A stretch of 64,000 nt of DNA from [Clostridium] scindens (GTDB lineage Bacteria; Bacillota; Clostridia; Lachnospirales; Lachnospiraceae): assembly GCF_019597925.1 (NCBI RefSeq), contig NZ_CP080442.1:3735501-3799500 (forward strand), in the 5' to 3' direction. Shown here in pieces: positions 41,401-50,810 of this stretch (position 1 is its first letter; each line of letters starts with the position of its first letter). The notes beneath the pieces were generated by a model. That model made no database searches. It had not been told where the DNA came from and worked only from the letters and a program-made list of their open reading frames with translations. The translations under genes were made by a program, and so were the position numbers.

Positions 41401-42228
41401 CTATTTCTTATCATCTATCAGGCCCAGGTGGACAAAAGTTTTCCAAAGGCCATCCTCGTCTATGGAATCTGCGATATAATCCGCAGCCTCTCTGGCTTTT
41501 GCAGTACCATTTCCCATAGCCACTCCGATGCCTGCATACCGGATCATCTCCAGGTCATTGTCATTGTCGCCTATGGCAACAGAATCTTCTCTTGCATAGT
41601 CCCCGGCCAGAAGAATCTGCCGGATGCCCTCCGACTTATTAATGTAGTCGGGCGTAATCTCGCCAGCCCACTTTTCTTCATATGGCACGCTCAGGTTTAC
41701 AATATGGAAAGAATATCCCCATTTTGCAAGAATATCCTCTCCAGACATCTGATTGCTGAATACCACCAGTTTCTCCACCTCTGGCACATCCAGCACAGAA
41801 TCTATCGGCACCGGCGGCTTAACGCTTTCTTTCGCCACTTCCAGGTTCTCATACATCCTCTCCCTGATTGCCAGATATGCTTCCATATCCTGACTCAGGA
41901 CATAGCTTTCTCTTCCGGTCTCAATCTCAACCACGCACTGGTGCAGCAGCAAGTCATTCATCAGCTCGATATAGGCCAGCTGGGTAAAATACCTGTGGCT
42001 GATGCATTCCCCTTCATACTCTACATATCCTCCTGAACTGGATATAATCCCGTCAAATCCAATATCCAGGATCTCTTTGTCAATACGCGTATACGTGCGT
42101 CCTGTACTGATGCATACCTTGTGTCCATTTTCTCGGGCCATATGAATCGCTTTTATTGCGGAATCGGGAATTATACCGTCAAAGTCCCGGATCGTCCCGT
42201 CAATATTCAGAAATACTATTTTCCCCAT
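41401..42228 (-). CDS. HAD-superfamily (Cof-type) hydrolase-like protein with altered nucleophile motif
   Basis: 275 residues. Cof/IIB HAD features: motif II ISTGRTY, cap domain (85-190), motif III-like lysine, and motif IV AIGDNDNDLEMI, then GVAMGNGTAKAREAADYI. Motif I reads FLNIDGT, so the nucleophile Asp is Asn8 while Asp10 is kept. If correct, phosphatase activity should be lost or very low, so it may be a pseudoenzyme. It lies downstream of the FGGY kinase gene (167 bp) on the same strand, with GAGAAAGGAAAG before the ATG. Substrate unknown; sugar phosphates are usual for the family. Confidence 0.88.
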   Translation of the reverse strand: MGKIVFLNIDGTIRDFDGIIPDSAIKAIHMARENGHKVCISTGRTYTRIDKEILDIGFDGIISSSGGYVEYEGECISHRYFTQLAYIELMNDLLLHQCVVEIETGRESYVLSQDMEAYLAIRERMYENLEVAKESVKPPVPIDSVLDVPEVEKLVVFSNQMSGEDILAKWGYSFHIVNLSVPYEEKWAGEITPDYINKSEGIRQILLAGDYAREDSVAIGDNDNDLEMIRYAGIGVAMGNGTAKAREAADYIADSIDEDGLWKTFVHLGLIDDKK

Positions 42229-42395
42229 AAATACTTTCCTTTCTCAGTTTTGCAACGATTCTTCCTAGTTTTATGCTATTTCTATGTTACCACATATTTT
42301 GATTCTGCAATACCAGTAAGTGAATTTTTACCAAAACTGTTTTTAAATAAGTACAATGGGAAACGGCAGATCACGGGCGCTGGCTGAATTTCCTG

Positions 42396-43949
42396 TTATA
42401 TCTCCATTACTTCTTTTAATCGTTTCAAATCTCCGTCCAAATGCTGATACATGTCCACATAGAATGGATACAGCCTATCATACGCCTCCACCCATTCATC
42501 CACCGGCTGGATGATCTCATTCACCTTTACAATCTGCTCTACTGCCTTGGTCAGATCCGGGAACACTCCAACTTTATGGCCTACGATCAAAGCATCTCCA
42601 ACCGGAGCATCGCCGGATTTTTCATCCAGAAGATATACCGGCATATGGAGCATGGAAGCTTTTATCTGGGACCAGGTACGGCTTTTGGCACCGCCGCCGC
42701 AGATCCTAAGAACCTTTGCTTTCGCGCCGGAGGCCTTTACCGTCTCCATCACGTGCCGCAGGGCATACGCCGTGCCCTCGAACACAGAGCGGATTAGATC
42801 GCTTCGCTTCATATCCATGCCCATGCCGATAAACATTCCCCTGGCATATTCATTCCACAGAGGCGCCCTCTCTCCTAATAAATACGGGAAAAAGAAGAGG
42901 CCGTTGGATCCTGGGGCCGATTCAAGCGCCAGTTCATTCAAGTAAGTGTAAATATTCTTCTCGTGGGCAGCCGCATACTCCCGCTCCTCTGCTCCCAGCG
43001 TCTCTATAAACCATTTAAGCGCTGCCCCGCTGGTCTGGATCGGCGCGTCAAAGACCCAAGGCATGCCATCTATCGCGCAAGGCTTCGTCACAACCGGAAT
43101 GTCCGGCGCGCTCTTTACATCGCTGCCTACGAATACCAGAGAAGTCGTTCCGGAGGACTCCCCTGCCTCTCCCAGACGGCTAAGGCCTGTGGCGTACATA
43201 GACGCCATCGCATCGCTGCATCCGGCAACTACCGGAATTCCGGCAGCAAGGCCTGTAGCCTTGGCCGCCTCTTCGGTTACAAATCCAATAATCTCATCTA
43301 CCAGCTGTGGCTTTGGAAGCACTTCATTCAGGTTCACGCCGATCACGTCGCCGATCTCATCAGACCACTCCATGGTATTGATATCCAGACACTGCGTCCG
43401 TGATGCCTGGTCGATATCCATCGTCATCTTTCCGGTCAATTTGTAATTAATAAAGGAACTTGCCTGCAGGAAGCATGCGGTTTTGGCAAATAGCTCCGGC
43501 TCATTTTTCTTAAACCACAGAATCTTATTTGGAAGGAACGCAACCGCCGGCTGTCCTCCCACGATTGACACAAAGCGGTCGAATCCCACTTGATCCACGA
43601 TGTAATGCAGTTCCGCGGCCGAGCGGTTATCCTGATACGTCAGGGCATTGCGCAGCGGATTGCCGTTCGCATCCACCGGAAGCATGGTTACAGTATGGGA
43701 ACTGACGGAGATTCCCCGTATTCGCTTGACCACTTCCTTGCCGGCCTTCTCTGTAAGCGCCCGGAAGATGTCCACGGTATTGTCCCACCACTGCGTCGCG
43801 TCCTGTTCCTGCATATTCGGGCCTGGCACCAGAAACCGGCTGGGCTTGCTGGCCTCAGCCACCACGGTTCCATCCTCGCTGAGTATAATTGCCTTGATAT
43901 TCGTTGTCCCGCAATCCATTCCTAATAAATAATTCTCTACTCTTCCCAT
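42396..43949 (-). CDS. FGGY-family carbohydrate kinase
   Basis: 517 residues from ATG 43949, which has GGAGG 8 nt upstream; the earlier ATG at 43964 contains that site. Two FGGY domains: LLGMDCGTTNIKAIIL (phosphate-binding 1), ISVSSHTVTMLPVD, QDNRSAAEL, SGTTSLVF (second domain start) and RICGGGAKSRTWSQIKASML (adenosine region). It phosphorylates a sugar or polyol, nearest in look to xylulokinase/gluconokinase types; exact substrate not clear. Palindromic operator candidates lie between it and the divergent Zn-ADH gene. The same TTTCC-N10-GGAAA motif stands before the aldolase operon and an MFS gene, suggesting one catabolic regulon. Confidence 0.92.
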   Translation of the reverse strand: MGRVENYLLGMDCGTTNIKAIILSEDGTVVAEASKPSRFLVPGPNMQEQDATQWWDNTVDIFRALTEKAGKEVVKRIRGISVSSHTVTMLPVDANGNPLRNALTYQDNRSAAELHYIVDQVGFDRFVSIVGGQPAVAFLPNKILWFKKNEPELFAKTACFLQASSFINYKLTGKMTMDIDQASRTQCLDINTMEWSDEIGDVIGVNLNEVLPKPQLVDEIIGFVTEEAAKATGLAAGIPVVAGCSDAMASMYATGLSRLGEAGESSGTTSLVFVGSDVKSAPDIPVVTKPCAIDGMPWVFDAPIQTSGAALKWFIETLGAEEREYAAAHEKNIYTYLNELALESAPGSNGLFFFPYLLGERAPLWNEYARGMFIGMGMDMKRSDLIRSVFEGTAYALRHVMETVKASGAKAKVLRICGGGAKSRTWSQIKASMLHMPVYLLDEKSGDAPVGDALIVGHKVGVFPDLTKAVEQIVKVNEIIQPVDEWVEAYDRLYPFYVDMYQHLDGDLKRLKEVMEI

Positions 43950-44045
43950 CTTTATTTCCTCCATATTATCAAAATGTACCTAGCTGAACGTTCATATTCT
44001 TTATACTTAAGATAACAAAATAGCATACAATACACAAAATCATAT

Positions 44046-44065
44046 TTTCCTTTTTATTCAGGAAA
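44046..44065. promoter_or_regulatory. Operator candidate TTTCC-N10-GGAAA (site 1)
   Basis: TTTCCTTTTTATTCAGGAAA, about 100 bp upstream of the FGGY kinase start. Two similar 20-bp sites occur at 51522 and 55060, suggesting a shared regulator, possibly the PRD protein encoded at 51642. Confidence 0.5.
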
Positions 44066-44089
44066 TTTCTGACTTCTTATTCAAATATT

Positions 44090-44111
44090 ATTGCCGTTAT
44101 AATACGGCAAT
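44090..44111. promoter_or_regulatory. 22-bp palindrome between divergent kinase and Zn-ADH genes
   Basis: ATTGCCGT-N6-ACGGCAAT, perfect 8-bp arms, directly upstream of the Zn-ADH promoter (-35 at 44119). Size and position fit a LacI/GntR-type operator for either direction. Confidence 0.6.
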
Positions 44112-44118
44112 ATCGTGT

Positions 44119-44147
44119 TTGAAAGCATTTGTCCCGCTCTCTATACT
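44119..44147 (+). promoter_or_regulatory. Promoter of the Zn-dependent dehydrogenase gene
   Basis: TTGAAA (44119-44124), 17-bp spacer, TATACT (44142-44147). The leader of about 30 nt carries GAAAGGAG before ATG 44184. Confidence 0.7.
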
Positions 44148-44183
44148 TAAAGTGAAATAAATAGAAAGGAGCTGTTCTTAATT

Positions 44184-45233
44184 ATGAAAATGAAAGCAGC
44201 ATTAATGTACGGGCCAAACGACATCCGTATCGAAGAAACCGAAAAACCAAAGTGCCCCCAAGATGGCCTTATTATTAAGATTATGTCCGTGGGCCTGTGC
44301 GGCTCTGACATCCGCAATCTGACAACCGATTCCAGAAAAGGAAATTATCCGTTTATCTACGGTCACGAGATTGTCGGATATGTAGACGAAACCGGGCCTG
44401 ACCAGACGAAATATAAAGTCGGCGACAGGCTTTTCCTGTTCCCGGGAACCTATTGCATGGAGTGTGACGAATGTATCAGCGGCCACAGCGAGAACTGCTC
44501 CAATAAAGAAGTAAGTTCTCTTGCTGGAACCGGCGGTTTCGCCCAGTATGTAGCAGTAAAGGGAGAAAAAATCCGCCGGGGAGGCATCTATGAGATTCCT
44601 GAAGACGTCTCCTTTGACGCCGCCAGCTTAGGCGAGCCCCTTACCAGCGTATTCGCCTGTCTGGAAAATGTAAAAGTGGGCTACCCTGACACGCTTGTTA
44701 TCATCGGGGCCGGTCCTATCGGATGCTTTATGGCGCAGCTTGCCAAATTCCGCGGAGCACAGAAGGTGATCATGCTTGACCTAAATGACAGTCGGCTGGA
44801 AATGGCCAAAAAATTTGGCGTAGACATTACCGTCAACAGTTCCAAAGAAGATCCTATCGAAGCGGTCAAAAAACTGACAGACGGGAAAGGCGCGGACAAA
44901 GTCATCTCCGCCACTCCGGTCAATGCCACCCAGACGCAGAGCATTCATATGGTAAAAAAGGGAGGCCTGGTCGTATTCTTTGGAGGCGTTCCCAAGGGCT
45001 CTATGACCGAACTGGACTGTAACCTGATCCACTATAACAACATTTGGATCAAAGGCCACTTTGGCGCATCCTACAGCCAGTCTAAGAGGGCATTCCAGTT
45101 GGCCATATCCCCTACATTCCCTACAGAGAAGTTCATTACCCATATTCTTCCTCTGGATAAGATTAACGAAGGCATCAAGCTGACGCGGACCGGAGAGGCT
45201 ATCAAGGTCGTGCTCCATCCATGGGATGAATAA
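44184..45233 (+). CDS. Zinc-dependent medium-chain alcohol/polyol dehydrogenase
   Basis: 349 residues. Catalytic zinc ligands in VGLCGSDIR and the GHEIVG motif; structural zinc site with four Cys (YCMECDECISGHSENC). The Rossmann NAD(P) site is VIIGAGPIGCFMAQLAK, with MLDLNDSR after it (acidic, so NAD preferred). It resembles sorbitol/threonine/galactitol-phosphate-type dehydrogenases. It is divergent from the FGGY kinase gene and shares a palindromic operator region. The converging five-gene catabolic operon ends just downstream with a very long hairpin, so it probably oxidises a polyol or an intermediate of that pathway. Confidence 0.92.
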   Translation: MKMKAALMYGPNDIRIEETEKPKCPQDGLIIKIMSVGLCGSDIRNLTTDSRKGNYPFIYGHEIVGYVDETGPDQTKYKVGDRLFLFPGTYCMECDECISGHSENCSNKEVSSLAGTGGFAQYVAVKGEKIRRGGIYEIPEDVSFDAASLGEPLTSVFACLENVKVGYPDTLVIIGAGPIGCFMAQLAKFRGAQKVIMLDLNDSRLEMAKKFGVDITVNSSKEDPIEAVKKLTDGKGADKVISATPVNATQTQSIHMVKKGGLVVFFGGVPKGSMTELDCNLIHYNNIWIKGHFGASYSQSKRAFQLAISPTFPTEKFITHILPLDKINEGIKLTRTGEAIKVVLHPWDE

Positions 45234-45256
45234 CAATCATAGTTCCCTCAAAAGGA

Positions 45257-45351
45257 GGCTGTAAAAAACAGTCCCCAACGAAGAATCGCCAGTTCCGGCA
45301 AATGCCGGTTCTGGCGATTCTTCGTTGGGGACTTATTTACGGCCCCTTTTC
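45257..45351. terminator. Very long inverted repeat acting as bidirectional terminator
   Basis: A near-perfect hairpin. Arms from 45271 to 45300 and 45303 to 45332 pair over 30 bp with a single two-base mismatch and a 2-nt loop, and weaker pairing extends outwards to about 45257/45351. It lies between the convergent Zn-ADH and MFS genes. It is far longer than an ordinary terminator and could be a mobile palindromic (MITE/REP-like) element reused as terminator. Confidence 0.8.
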
Positions 45352-45365
45352 TATCTCTATTTCTA

Positions 45366-46541
45366 TTATTCTTGTGAATCCAACGCCTGCGCATCCGTCG
45401 TCGGTGCCTTGATGCATGCCACAAGCCCAATGATCACTAATGCTGCCGCAGATACGATAAATCGCTTGGAAATGTCTCCGCCAGCCATATTTGCCAGAGG
45501 GTTTACCACATAGGCTGAGATAAAGTTGCCTACATTATAGGTTGCGGAAACGATCGCGATTGCAAGGGAAGCCTGCGCCGCAGGAACCATATTCGCTGCA
45601 AACGTGACTGCTCCCGGATTGCGGATGGCAAATCCGAATCCCACTACCGCCGCTCCGATACAGATCACCGGAAGGCTTGTGGAGAAACCTACCATGGCTG
45701 TTCCCGCTGCCATCATGAGGATTGCGGCTCCGATGGTAAACCGCTTGAATATCTTAACCGTATTGCCCAGCACCAGTCCTCCCAGGATGCCGATGACCTG
45801 CATGATAGACGCTACTGTTCCGGCAGTGCTGGCATCGCCGATTCCTTTCCGGTCAATATACATGGCAATGTTGGTGTTGAATGTTGCAACAAAAATACCG
45901 GTGATCAGGCACAGTGCGCCAAAGTATACCATGCTCCCTGAGATGCCGGATTTGGCCTTCTCTGTCTTCGGAAGCACTTCTCCTTTCGGCACCGTCAGCA
46001 TGACGATCAGGATGATCGGAATGCAGATCAGGAATACGAGATATCCCCGCTTCCATCCTGCCATAGCGGTAAACAATCCGGAGCCTTTTGCGATCAGAGT
46101 GCCGCCAATACTTACGAAGATAGACTGGAAGCCCATAACCCTTGATTTTTCAATGCCTGTAAAATAATCGGATATCAGTGATGAACTTACAACCACCACC
46201 AGGGAAAGACCTGCGCCAATCACGATGCTGGCCGCATACAGCATCCACAGCTGAGTGTTCAATACCTGCGGCATCAATCCTCCGATCAGCATCAGCACTG
46301 TACCGATAACCGCTATATCACGCTTGGTGATCTTAGGCTCCATAAATGGTTCCAAAAACATCATAGGCAGCGTAGTCAGGTTGATCAATGTAAGTACGAT
46401 CTGGATTGCCGAATCACTTGCATCCGGGAAGAATTTTCCTACTTCCGCGAGAATCGGGGCCAGAGCGCTGTTGCACGCCATCGTAAGCGACATTACCAGC
46501 AGGCCCGCTGCTATCACTTTTTTGTTTTTTCCTTTTTCCAT
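45366..46541 (-). CDS. Major facilitator superfamily transporter
   Basis: 391 residues, about 12 hydrophobic segments. The cytoplasmic loop after helix 2 (FMEPKITKRDIAVIG) is a weak version of the MFS A motif. Last gene of the operon aldolase - Fe-ADH - flavin oxidoreductase - 2-hydroxyacid dehydrogenase - MFS. The probable role is import of the substrate or export of a reduced end product of that pathway. AAAGGAG precedes the ATG. Substrate not readable from sequence. Confidence 0.88.
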   Translation of the reverse strand: MEKGKNKKVIAAGLLVMSLTMACNSALAPILAEVGKFFPDASDSAIQIVLTLINLTTLPMMFLEPFMEPKITKRDIAVIGTVLMLIGGLMPQVLNTQLWMLYAASIVIGAGLSLVVVVSSSLISDYFTGIEKSRVMGFQSIFVSIGGTLIAKGSGLFTAMAGWKRGYLVFLICIPIILIVMLTVPKGEVLPKTEKAKSGISGSMVYFGALCLITGIFVATFNTNIAMYIDRKGIGDASTAGTVASIMQVIGILGGLVLGNTVKIFKRFTIGAAILMMAAGTAMVGFSTSLPVICIGAAVVGFGFAIRNPGAVTFAANMVPAAQASLAIAIVSATYNVGNFISAYVVNPLANMAGGDISKRFIVSAAALVIIGLVACIKAPTTDAQALDSQE

Positions 46542-46565
46542 TTTCTCTTCTTCTCCTTTAGATTT

Positions 46566-47615
46566 TTATCTCTTCCATATGTACTTTCTTTCTTCTCCCC
46601 TGAGATATGCCAGAACCTCCTGGGCCATCATCTCTCCTGACCAGTTGTCTACGTCTGTCGTAAGTCCGGCCATATGCGGAGTGCATACTACATTTCGCAT
46701 AGATAGCAAAGGATGGTTGGCCGGCACCGGCTCCTTCCAATACACGTCTATTGCAGCGCCGGCGATTTCTCCATTTTGCAGCGCCTCAACAAAGTCTTTC
46801 TGGTCAATGACTGCTGCCCTTGCCGTATTGATCAGGATGGCAGTAGGCTTCATCTTTGAAAACCAGTCTTTATTTACTATTCCTTTGGTAGCGTCGATAA
46901 CCGGAAGATGGATGCTGACCATATCGCTTTCTGCGAGCATCGTATCCAGATCCACTGCTCTTGCGCCATCCGCCTCGATTCTTTCCGCCGGCATATAAGG
47001 ATCGTACGCGAGAATCTCCATTCCAAAGGCTTTTGCACGCACGGCGACTTCCCGTCCGATCGCGCCGTACCCTGCAATTCCAAGCTTCTTTCCATACAGT
47101 TCAAAGCCGATGCCATAGTCTGTAAAAGGATGATTCTCATCCAGCGGTCCCCAGATTACATTCTTTACGTCTGGCACATCGTATATATTTTCCATAGGCT
47201 CGCCCAAATGCTCGCCTTTCTGCAGCCCGGTCGCGCTAAGCGTAAGTTTTCTGGCCACAGCCAGCATCAGTCCGATGTTGAACTCCGCTACGGCAACCCG
47301 GTTTCTTCCCGGCGTATAGGATAATGGAATTCCCGCTGCCTTTAACGCTTCATTATCTACCGTAACCGGCGTTCCTTTTGCCACGCCGATAAATTTCATT
47401 CCGGATCCTATCCACTCGCCAAGCGTGTCGGCGCCGGCATTCTCATCTCCCAGCACCACGATCTCATACCCTTTGCATTCCTCGCGGATGGATTCTTCTG
47501 TTACATTTCCTTTGCCGTGCTTCAATTCGCCGGCAATGGTAATATCGCAGAATTCTTCAATTTCCTGTCTTCTCTTCTCCGGCAATTGGGTGCACAATAC
47601 CAATTTCTTCTTCAT
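46566..47615 (-). CDS. D-isomer-specific 2-hydroxyacid dehydrogenase
   Basis: 349 residues. NAD-binding Rossmann in KKLGIAGYGAIGREVAVRAKAFG (about 160-185) and LAYDPYMP. The catalytic triad is visible: Arg in INTARAAVID, Glu in DVYWKEPVP, and His in CTPHMAG. It reversibly reduces a 2-oxoacid to a D-2-hydroxyacid with NADH, perhaps to regenerate NAD. Downstream of the flavin oxidoreductase gene (24 bp), AAGGAGG site. The exact substrate is open; glycerate/phosphoglycerate-like and hydroxypyruvate-like enzymes share this outline. Confidence 0.92.
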   Translation of the reverse strand: MKKKLVLCTQLPEKRRQEIEEFCDITIAGELKHGKGNVTEESIREECKGYEIVVLGDENAGADTLGEWIGSGMKFIGVAKGTPVTVDNEALKAAGIPLSYTPGRNRVAVAEFNIGLMLAVARKLTLSATGLQKGEHLGEPMENIYDVPDVKNVIWGPLDENHPFTDYGIGFELYGKKLGIAGYGAIGREVAVRAKAFGMEILAYDPYMPAERIEADGARAVDLDTMLAESDMVSIHLPVIDATKGIVNKDWFSKMKPTAILINTARAAVIDQKDFVEALQNGEIAGAAIDVYWKEPVPANHPLLSMRNVVCTPHMAGLTTDVDNWSGEMMAQEVLAYLRGEERKYIWKR

Positions 47616-47639
47616 GACGTCCTCCTTCTATCTTCATTC

Positions 47640-49613
47640 CTATACTAGCAGCGCGCTGTAATACGCTGTATTTATTGCATCGTAGATTTTTCCTATCTTC
47701 TTGCAGTCTCCGATAATATAGTACTCATCCACCAGATCTGCCAATTCATCCACTTTGTCATACGGCGAGGTAAAGCCAAGGGCGCACACTACCGTATCCG
47801 CCTCCACCAGCATCTCTTCTCCATTTCTCTCGCAGAGAACGCCTGATGGAACCACTTCTTTTACCTTCGTATCTACATAGCATATGGCAGCCTTTTCTAC
47901 TTCCGGCATCAGCCCTCCCCGGTAGAAGGAATTGACTTCTTCCGCAATGGCAGCCTTCATCTCGATGATCGTGCATTCCTTTCCTTCGTGGTGGAATCCG
48001 ATTGCCGCTTCTGCTCCTACCAGGCCGCCTCCCATGATGGCTACTTTTTTGCCCAGCTTTTCCGGGCAGAGTTCTGCCTCAATGGCCATAACCACCTTGT
48101 CAGAATCCAGGCCCTTGATTGGCGGGCGCATTTCATTGGATCCGATTGCTACAAAAAGCACATCCGGCTCCGTCTCTTTCACGTAAGCAGGCGTAACTTC
48201 CGTATTAAGCCTGACATCGACGCCTGCCCGGCTGACTCTCTTTTCCATCACTTCAATCAACTTGCGGATGTCTTCTTTAAAATATGCCGCTCCTGCGGGG
48301 TGAAGGTTTCCGCCTAATTTGTCAGACTTCTCTGCAAGAATGACCTCATGGCCTCTATTGGCTGCAGTGATTGCTGCCTGCATTCCCGCAGGGCCTCCCC
48401 CTGCCACCAGGACTTTCTTCTTCTGCCCAGGCGCTTTCTTTGGCAGTTTTGCTGCCAGCTGCTCTCCCATGGTAGGGTTTACCGCGCACTTAACCATCTC
48501 CAGCTGGCCTGTAGCGCCAAAGCACTCGTAACACCTCAGGCACGGGGTAATATCATCTGCGCAGCCATCGTATGCCTTCTTCGGCAGATATGGATCTGCA
48601 AGGCTTGCCCGCCCCAGCTCCACTACATCCGCCTGTCCGGACTTAATGATTTCTTCCATCTGGGCCGGATCATTCAAAGAGCCTACACAGGCCACGGGCG
48701 TCTTCACATGCTTCTTAATCTCTGCAGCCAGATATACATTTACCCCTCTTTTATAGAAGGCGGATGGATGCGTGCGGCAGAACATATCCGGATCTTCGTG
48801 GTTTCCGCAGGATACATTGATCAGATCCACTTTGTCGTCGATCATCCTGGCTACTTCGATGCACTCCTCAAGCCCGAGTCCTTTATCGGTCATGTCATCA
48901 CCGGATATCCTGGCTTCGATCGGGAATCCGGGACCTACTGCATCCCTTACAGCGTCCAGGGCCAGCAGGAAGAATCTTGCCCGGTTTTCAAGGGATCCGC
49001 CGAACTCATCTGTGCGTCGGTTCCACACCGGAGACAGGAACTGTGAAAACAGCCATCCATGCGCCGCATGAACCTGTACCATATCGAATCCGGTCTCCTT
49101 GCACAGCCTTGCGGCCTTTCCATAGGATTCGATAATCTCATAGATCAAATCTCTTGGCATCTCCTTTACCTCGCCCGCCGGCATGGACATCTCGCTTGGT
49201 CCATAGGCGACACTGCAGGTATCTACATCCCCTCCTACGCTGGCGAGTCCTCCGTACATGCCTCCATGGGAGAGCTGTATATTCGCAAAAGCCCCGGCAT
49301 TATGGATCGCCCTCGCTGCTTCCGTCATTCCCTGGCGTACGCCGAATGCATCCAGCTGGAGCTGCTTATTATGGGACTTTCCCGTAGCAGAGTGCACGAT
49401 CGCTTCTCCATAAGTAACGACTCCTGCGCCGCCCATCGCCTTCTCTTCCAAGTATGCGATCATCTCCGGCGTAAAGTGCCCATTCAGATCAATCATGCTG
49501 GGACTGGTAGGCGCGCAGATAATTCTGTTCTTCATTCTGATATTTCCCACCCTTAATGGAGCAAACAGATGGGGATACTGCTTTCCTTTTCCACACACGC
49601 ATTTTGTTTCCAT
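47640..49613 (-). CDS. NADH:flavin oxidoreductase / enoate-reductase-type (OYE, Fe-S, FAD)
   Basis: 657 residues. Residues 10-360: Old Yellow Enzyme TIM barrel with FMN (PHLFAPLRVGNIRMKNRIICAPTSP; VQVHAAHGWLFSQFLSP). About 350-375: Cys cluster CLRCYEC...C for [4Fe-4S]. From 390: FAD domain VLVAGGGPAGMQAAITAA and a second dinucleotide fold VAIMGGGLVGAEAAI. This is the layout of 2,4-dienoyl-CoA reductase, enoate reductase and the bile-acid enzymes BaiCD/BaiH. It reduces an activated C=C bond with NADH; substrate unknown here. Mid-operon, between Fe-ADH and 2-hydroxyacid dehydrogenase genes. Confidence 0.93.
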   Translation of the reverse strand: METKCVCGKGKQYPHLFAPLRVGNIRMKNRIICAPTSPSMIDLNGHFTPEMIAYLEEKAMGGAGVVTYGEAIVHSATGKSHNKQLQLDAFGVRQGMTEAARAIHNAGAFANIQLSHGGMYGGLASVGGDVDTCSVAYGPSEMSMPAGEVKEMPRDLIYEIIESYGKAARLCKETGFDMVQVHAAHGWLFSQFLSPVWNRRTDEFGGSLENRARFFLLALDAVRDAVGPGFPIEARISGDDMTDKGLGLEECIEVARMIDDKVDLINVSCGNHEDPDMFCRTHPSAFYKRGVNVYLAAEIKKHVKTPVACVGSLNDPAQMEEIIKSGQADVVELGRASLADPYLPKKAYDGCADDITPCLRCYECFGATGQLEMVKCAVNPTMGEQLAAKLPKKAPGQKKKVLVAGGGPAGMQAAITAANRGHEVILAEKSDKLGGNLHPAGAAYFKEDIRKLIEVMEKRVSRAGVDVRLNTEVTPAYVKETEPDVLFVAIGSNEMRPPIKGLDSDKVVMAIEAELCPEKLGKKVAIMGGGLVGAEAAIGFHHEGKECTIIEMKAAIAEEVNSFYRGGLMPEVEKAAICYVDTKVKEVVPSGVLCERNGEEMLVEADTVVCALGFTSPYDKVDELADLVDEYYIIGDCKKIGKIYDAINTAYYSALLV

Positions 49614-49645
49614 ATCTTATCTCCTTCCCCGCAATCCCGGCATCT

Positions 49646-50791
49646 CTATAATGCCTTGCGCAGGATTGCGAGAACATCTTCTTTGGTTACATTCTGTCTG
49701 GGGTTGAATCCCAGCACTGGCTCTTTCAGTACGTCGTCCGCAAGCATATTCAGGTCTTTTTCCTCAATTCCCTGCTGGGACAAGGTCTTGATGCCCAGTT
49801 CCTTGGTCAGTTTCAGCAGTTCTGCGGACAGCAGATACTTATCCTCTTCTACATTTCCCGTCACCGGCAGATGAATTGCCCGGGCAAGTTCCACCATCTT
49901 CTCCGGGCAGCTGTCTGCATTGTACTCCATAACGTATGGAAGCACCGTGGCATTTGCCATGCCATGAGCAAGGTGAAAATGCGCGCTCAGCGTATGCGCG
50001 ATGCCGTGTACCAGTCCCAGGTTGGCATTAGAGAACCCGAATCCGGCAATGATGCATCCCAGCATCATCTGCTCTCTTGCCTCCATATCCGCGCCGTTCT
50101 TTACCGCCCGCGGCAGATATTCATAGAAAATCTGCAGTCCTTTTAGAGAATGGTACTCTGTCAGAGGCGTTGCCATATTGGAAATATAACTTTCTACCGC
50201 ATGGGTAATGGCATCCATTCCGGTGGCCGCCGTCACAGAAGGAGGCATGGTCTTGGTAAATTCCGGATCGGCGATTACCTTGTCAACTACGATCTTATTG
50301 TCTATGATCACATATTTGCAGACTGCCTTGGTATCTGTAAGCGCTACTACATTCGTAATCTCGCTGGAAGTTCCTGCCGTTGTCGGTATCGCGATCAGAG
50401 GCAGCACCTGATTCTTTACCAGTCCGATTCCGCCATACTGTCCGATCGGCCCCGGGTTGGTCATCAGTATATTTACCGCCTTTGTCAAGTCAATGCTGCT
50501 TCCTCCGCCCACTGCCACAAAGACATCGATCTCTTCTTTCTGCGCCAGCAGCGCTGCCTCTTCCACAACTTCATTGGTGGGATTGGGGATTACGCCGTCA
50601 AACACGGTAACCTTCGCGTCGGCTTTTTCTACCTCCGCAAGTACTTTTTCTGCAATGCCTGCCATCTTAACGCCTGCATCGTAGACCACCATCACGCTCT
50701 TAGCGCCATATTCCTTTAACATATCGGGTAATTTCTTTACGGCATCTTTGCCAAATACAACATTGCTGCTTACAAAAAATTCTCTGGCCAT
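49646..50791 (-). CDS. Iron-containing alcohol dehydrogenase (FucO-like)
   Basis: 381 residues from ATG 50791, which has AGGAGG about 11 nt upstream; the longer frame to 50833 overlaps the aldolase gene and carries an unlikely N-terminus. Group III signatures: VGGGSSIDLTKA, then GMDAITHAVESY, and GIAHTLSAHFHLAHGMANA, giving the Fe ligands Asp/His/His/His. It reduces an aldehyde such as lactaldehyde with NADH, a natural partner of a class II aldolase that releases such an aldehyde. It follows the aldolase gene by 19 bp. Confidence 0.92.
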   Translation of the reverse strand: MAREFFVSSNVVFGKDAVKKLPDMLKEYGAKSVMVVYDAGVKMAGIAEKVLAEVEKADAKVTVFDGVIPNPTNEVVEEAALLAQKEEIDVFVAVGGGSSIDLTKAVNILMTNPGPIGQYGGIGLVKNQVLPLIAIPTTAGTSSEITNVVALTDTKAVCKYVIIDNKIVVDKVIADPEFTKTMPPSVTAATGMDAITHAVESYISNMATPLTEYHSLKGLQIFYEYLPRAVKNGADMEAREQMMLGCIIAGFGFSNANLGLVHGIAHTLSAHFHLAHGMANATVLPYVMEYNADSCPEKMVELARAIHLPVTGNVEEDKYLLSAELLKLTKELGIKTLSQQGIEEKDLNMLADDVLKEPVLGFNPRQNVTKEDVLAILRKAL

Positions 50792-50810
50792 CTTCTCGTA
50801 TTCCTCCTGT

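Noticed and set aside
45257..45351. Insertion sequence remnant
   Set aside because: No transposase ORF or target duplication is visible; only the hairpin is present, so it is kept as a terminator/possible palindromic element.
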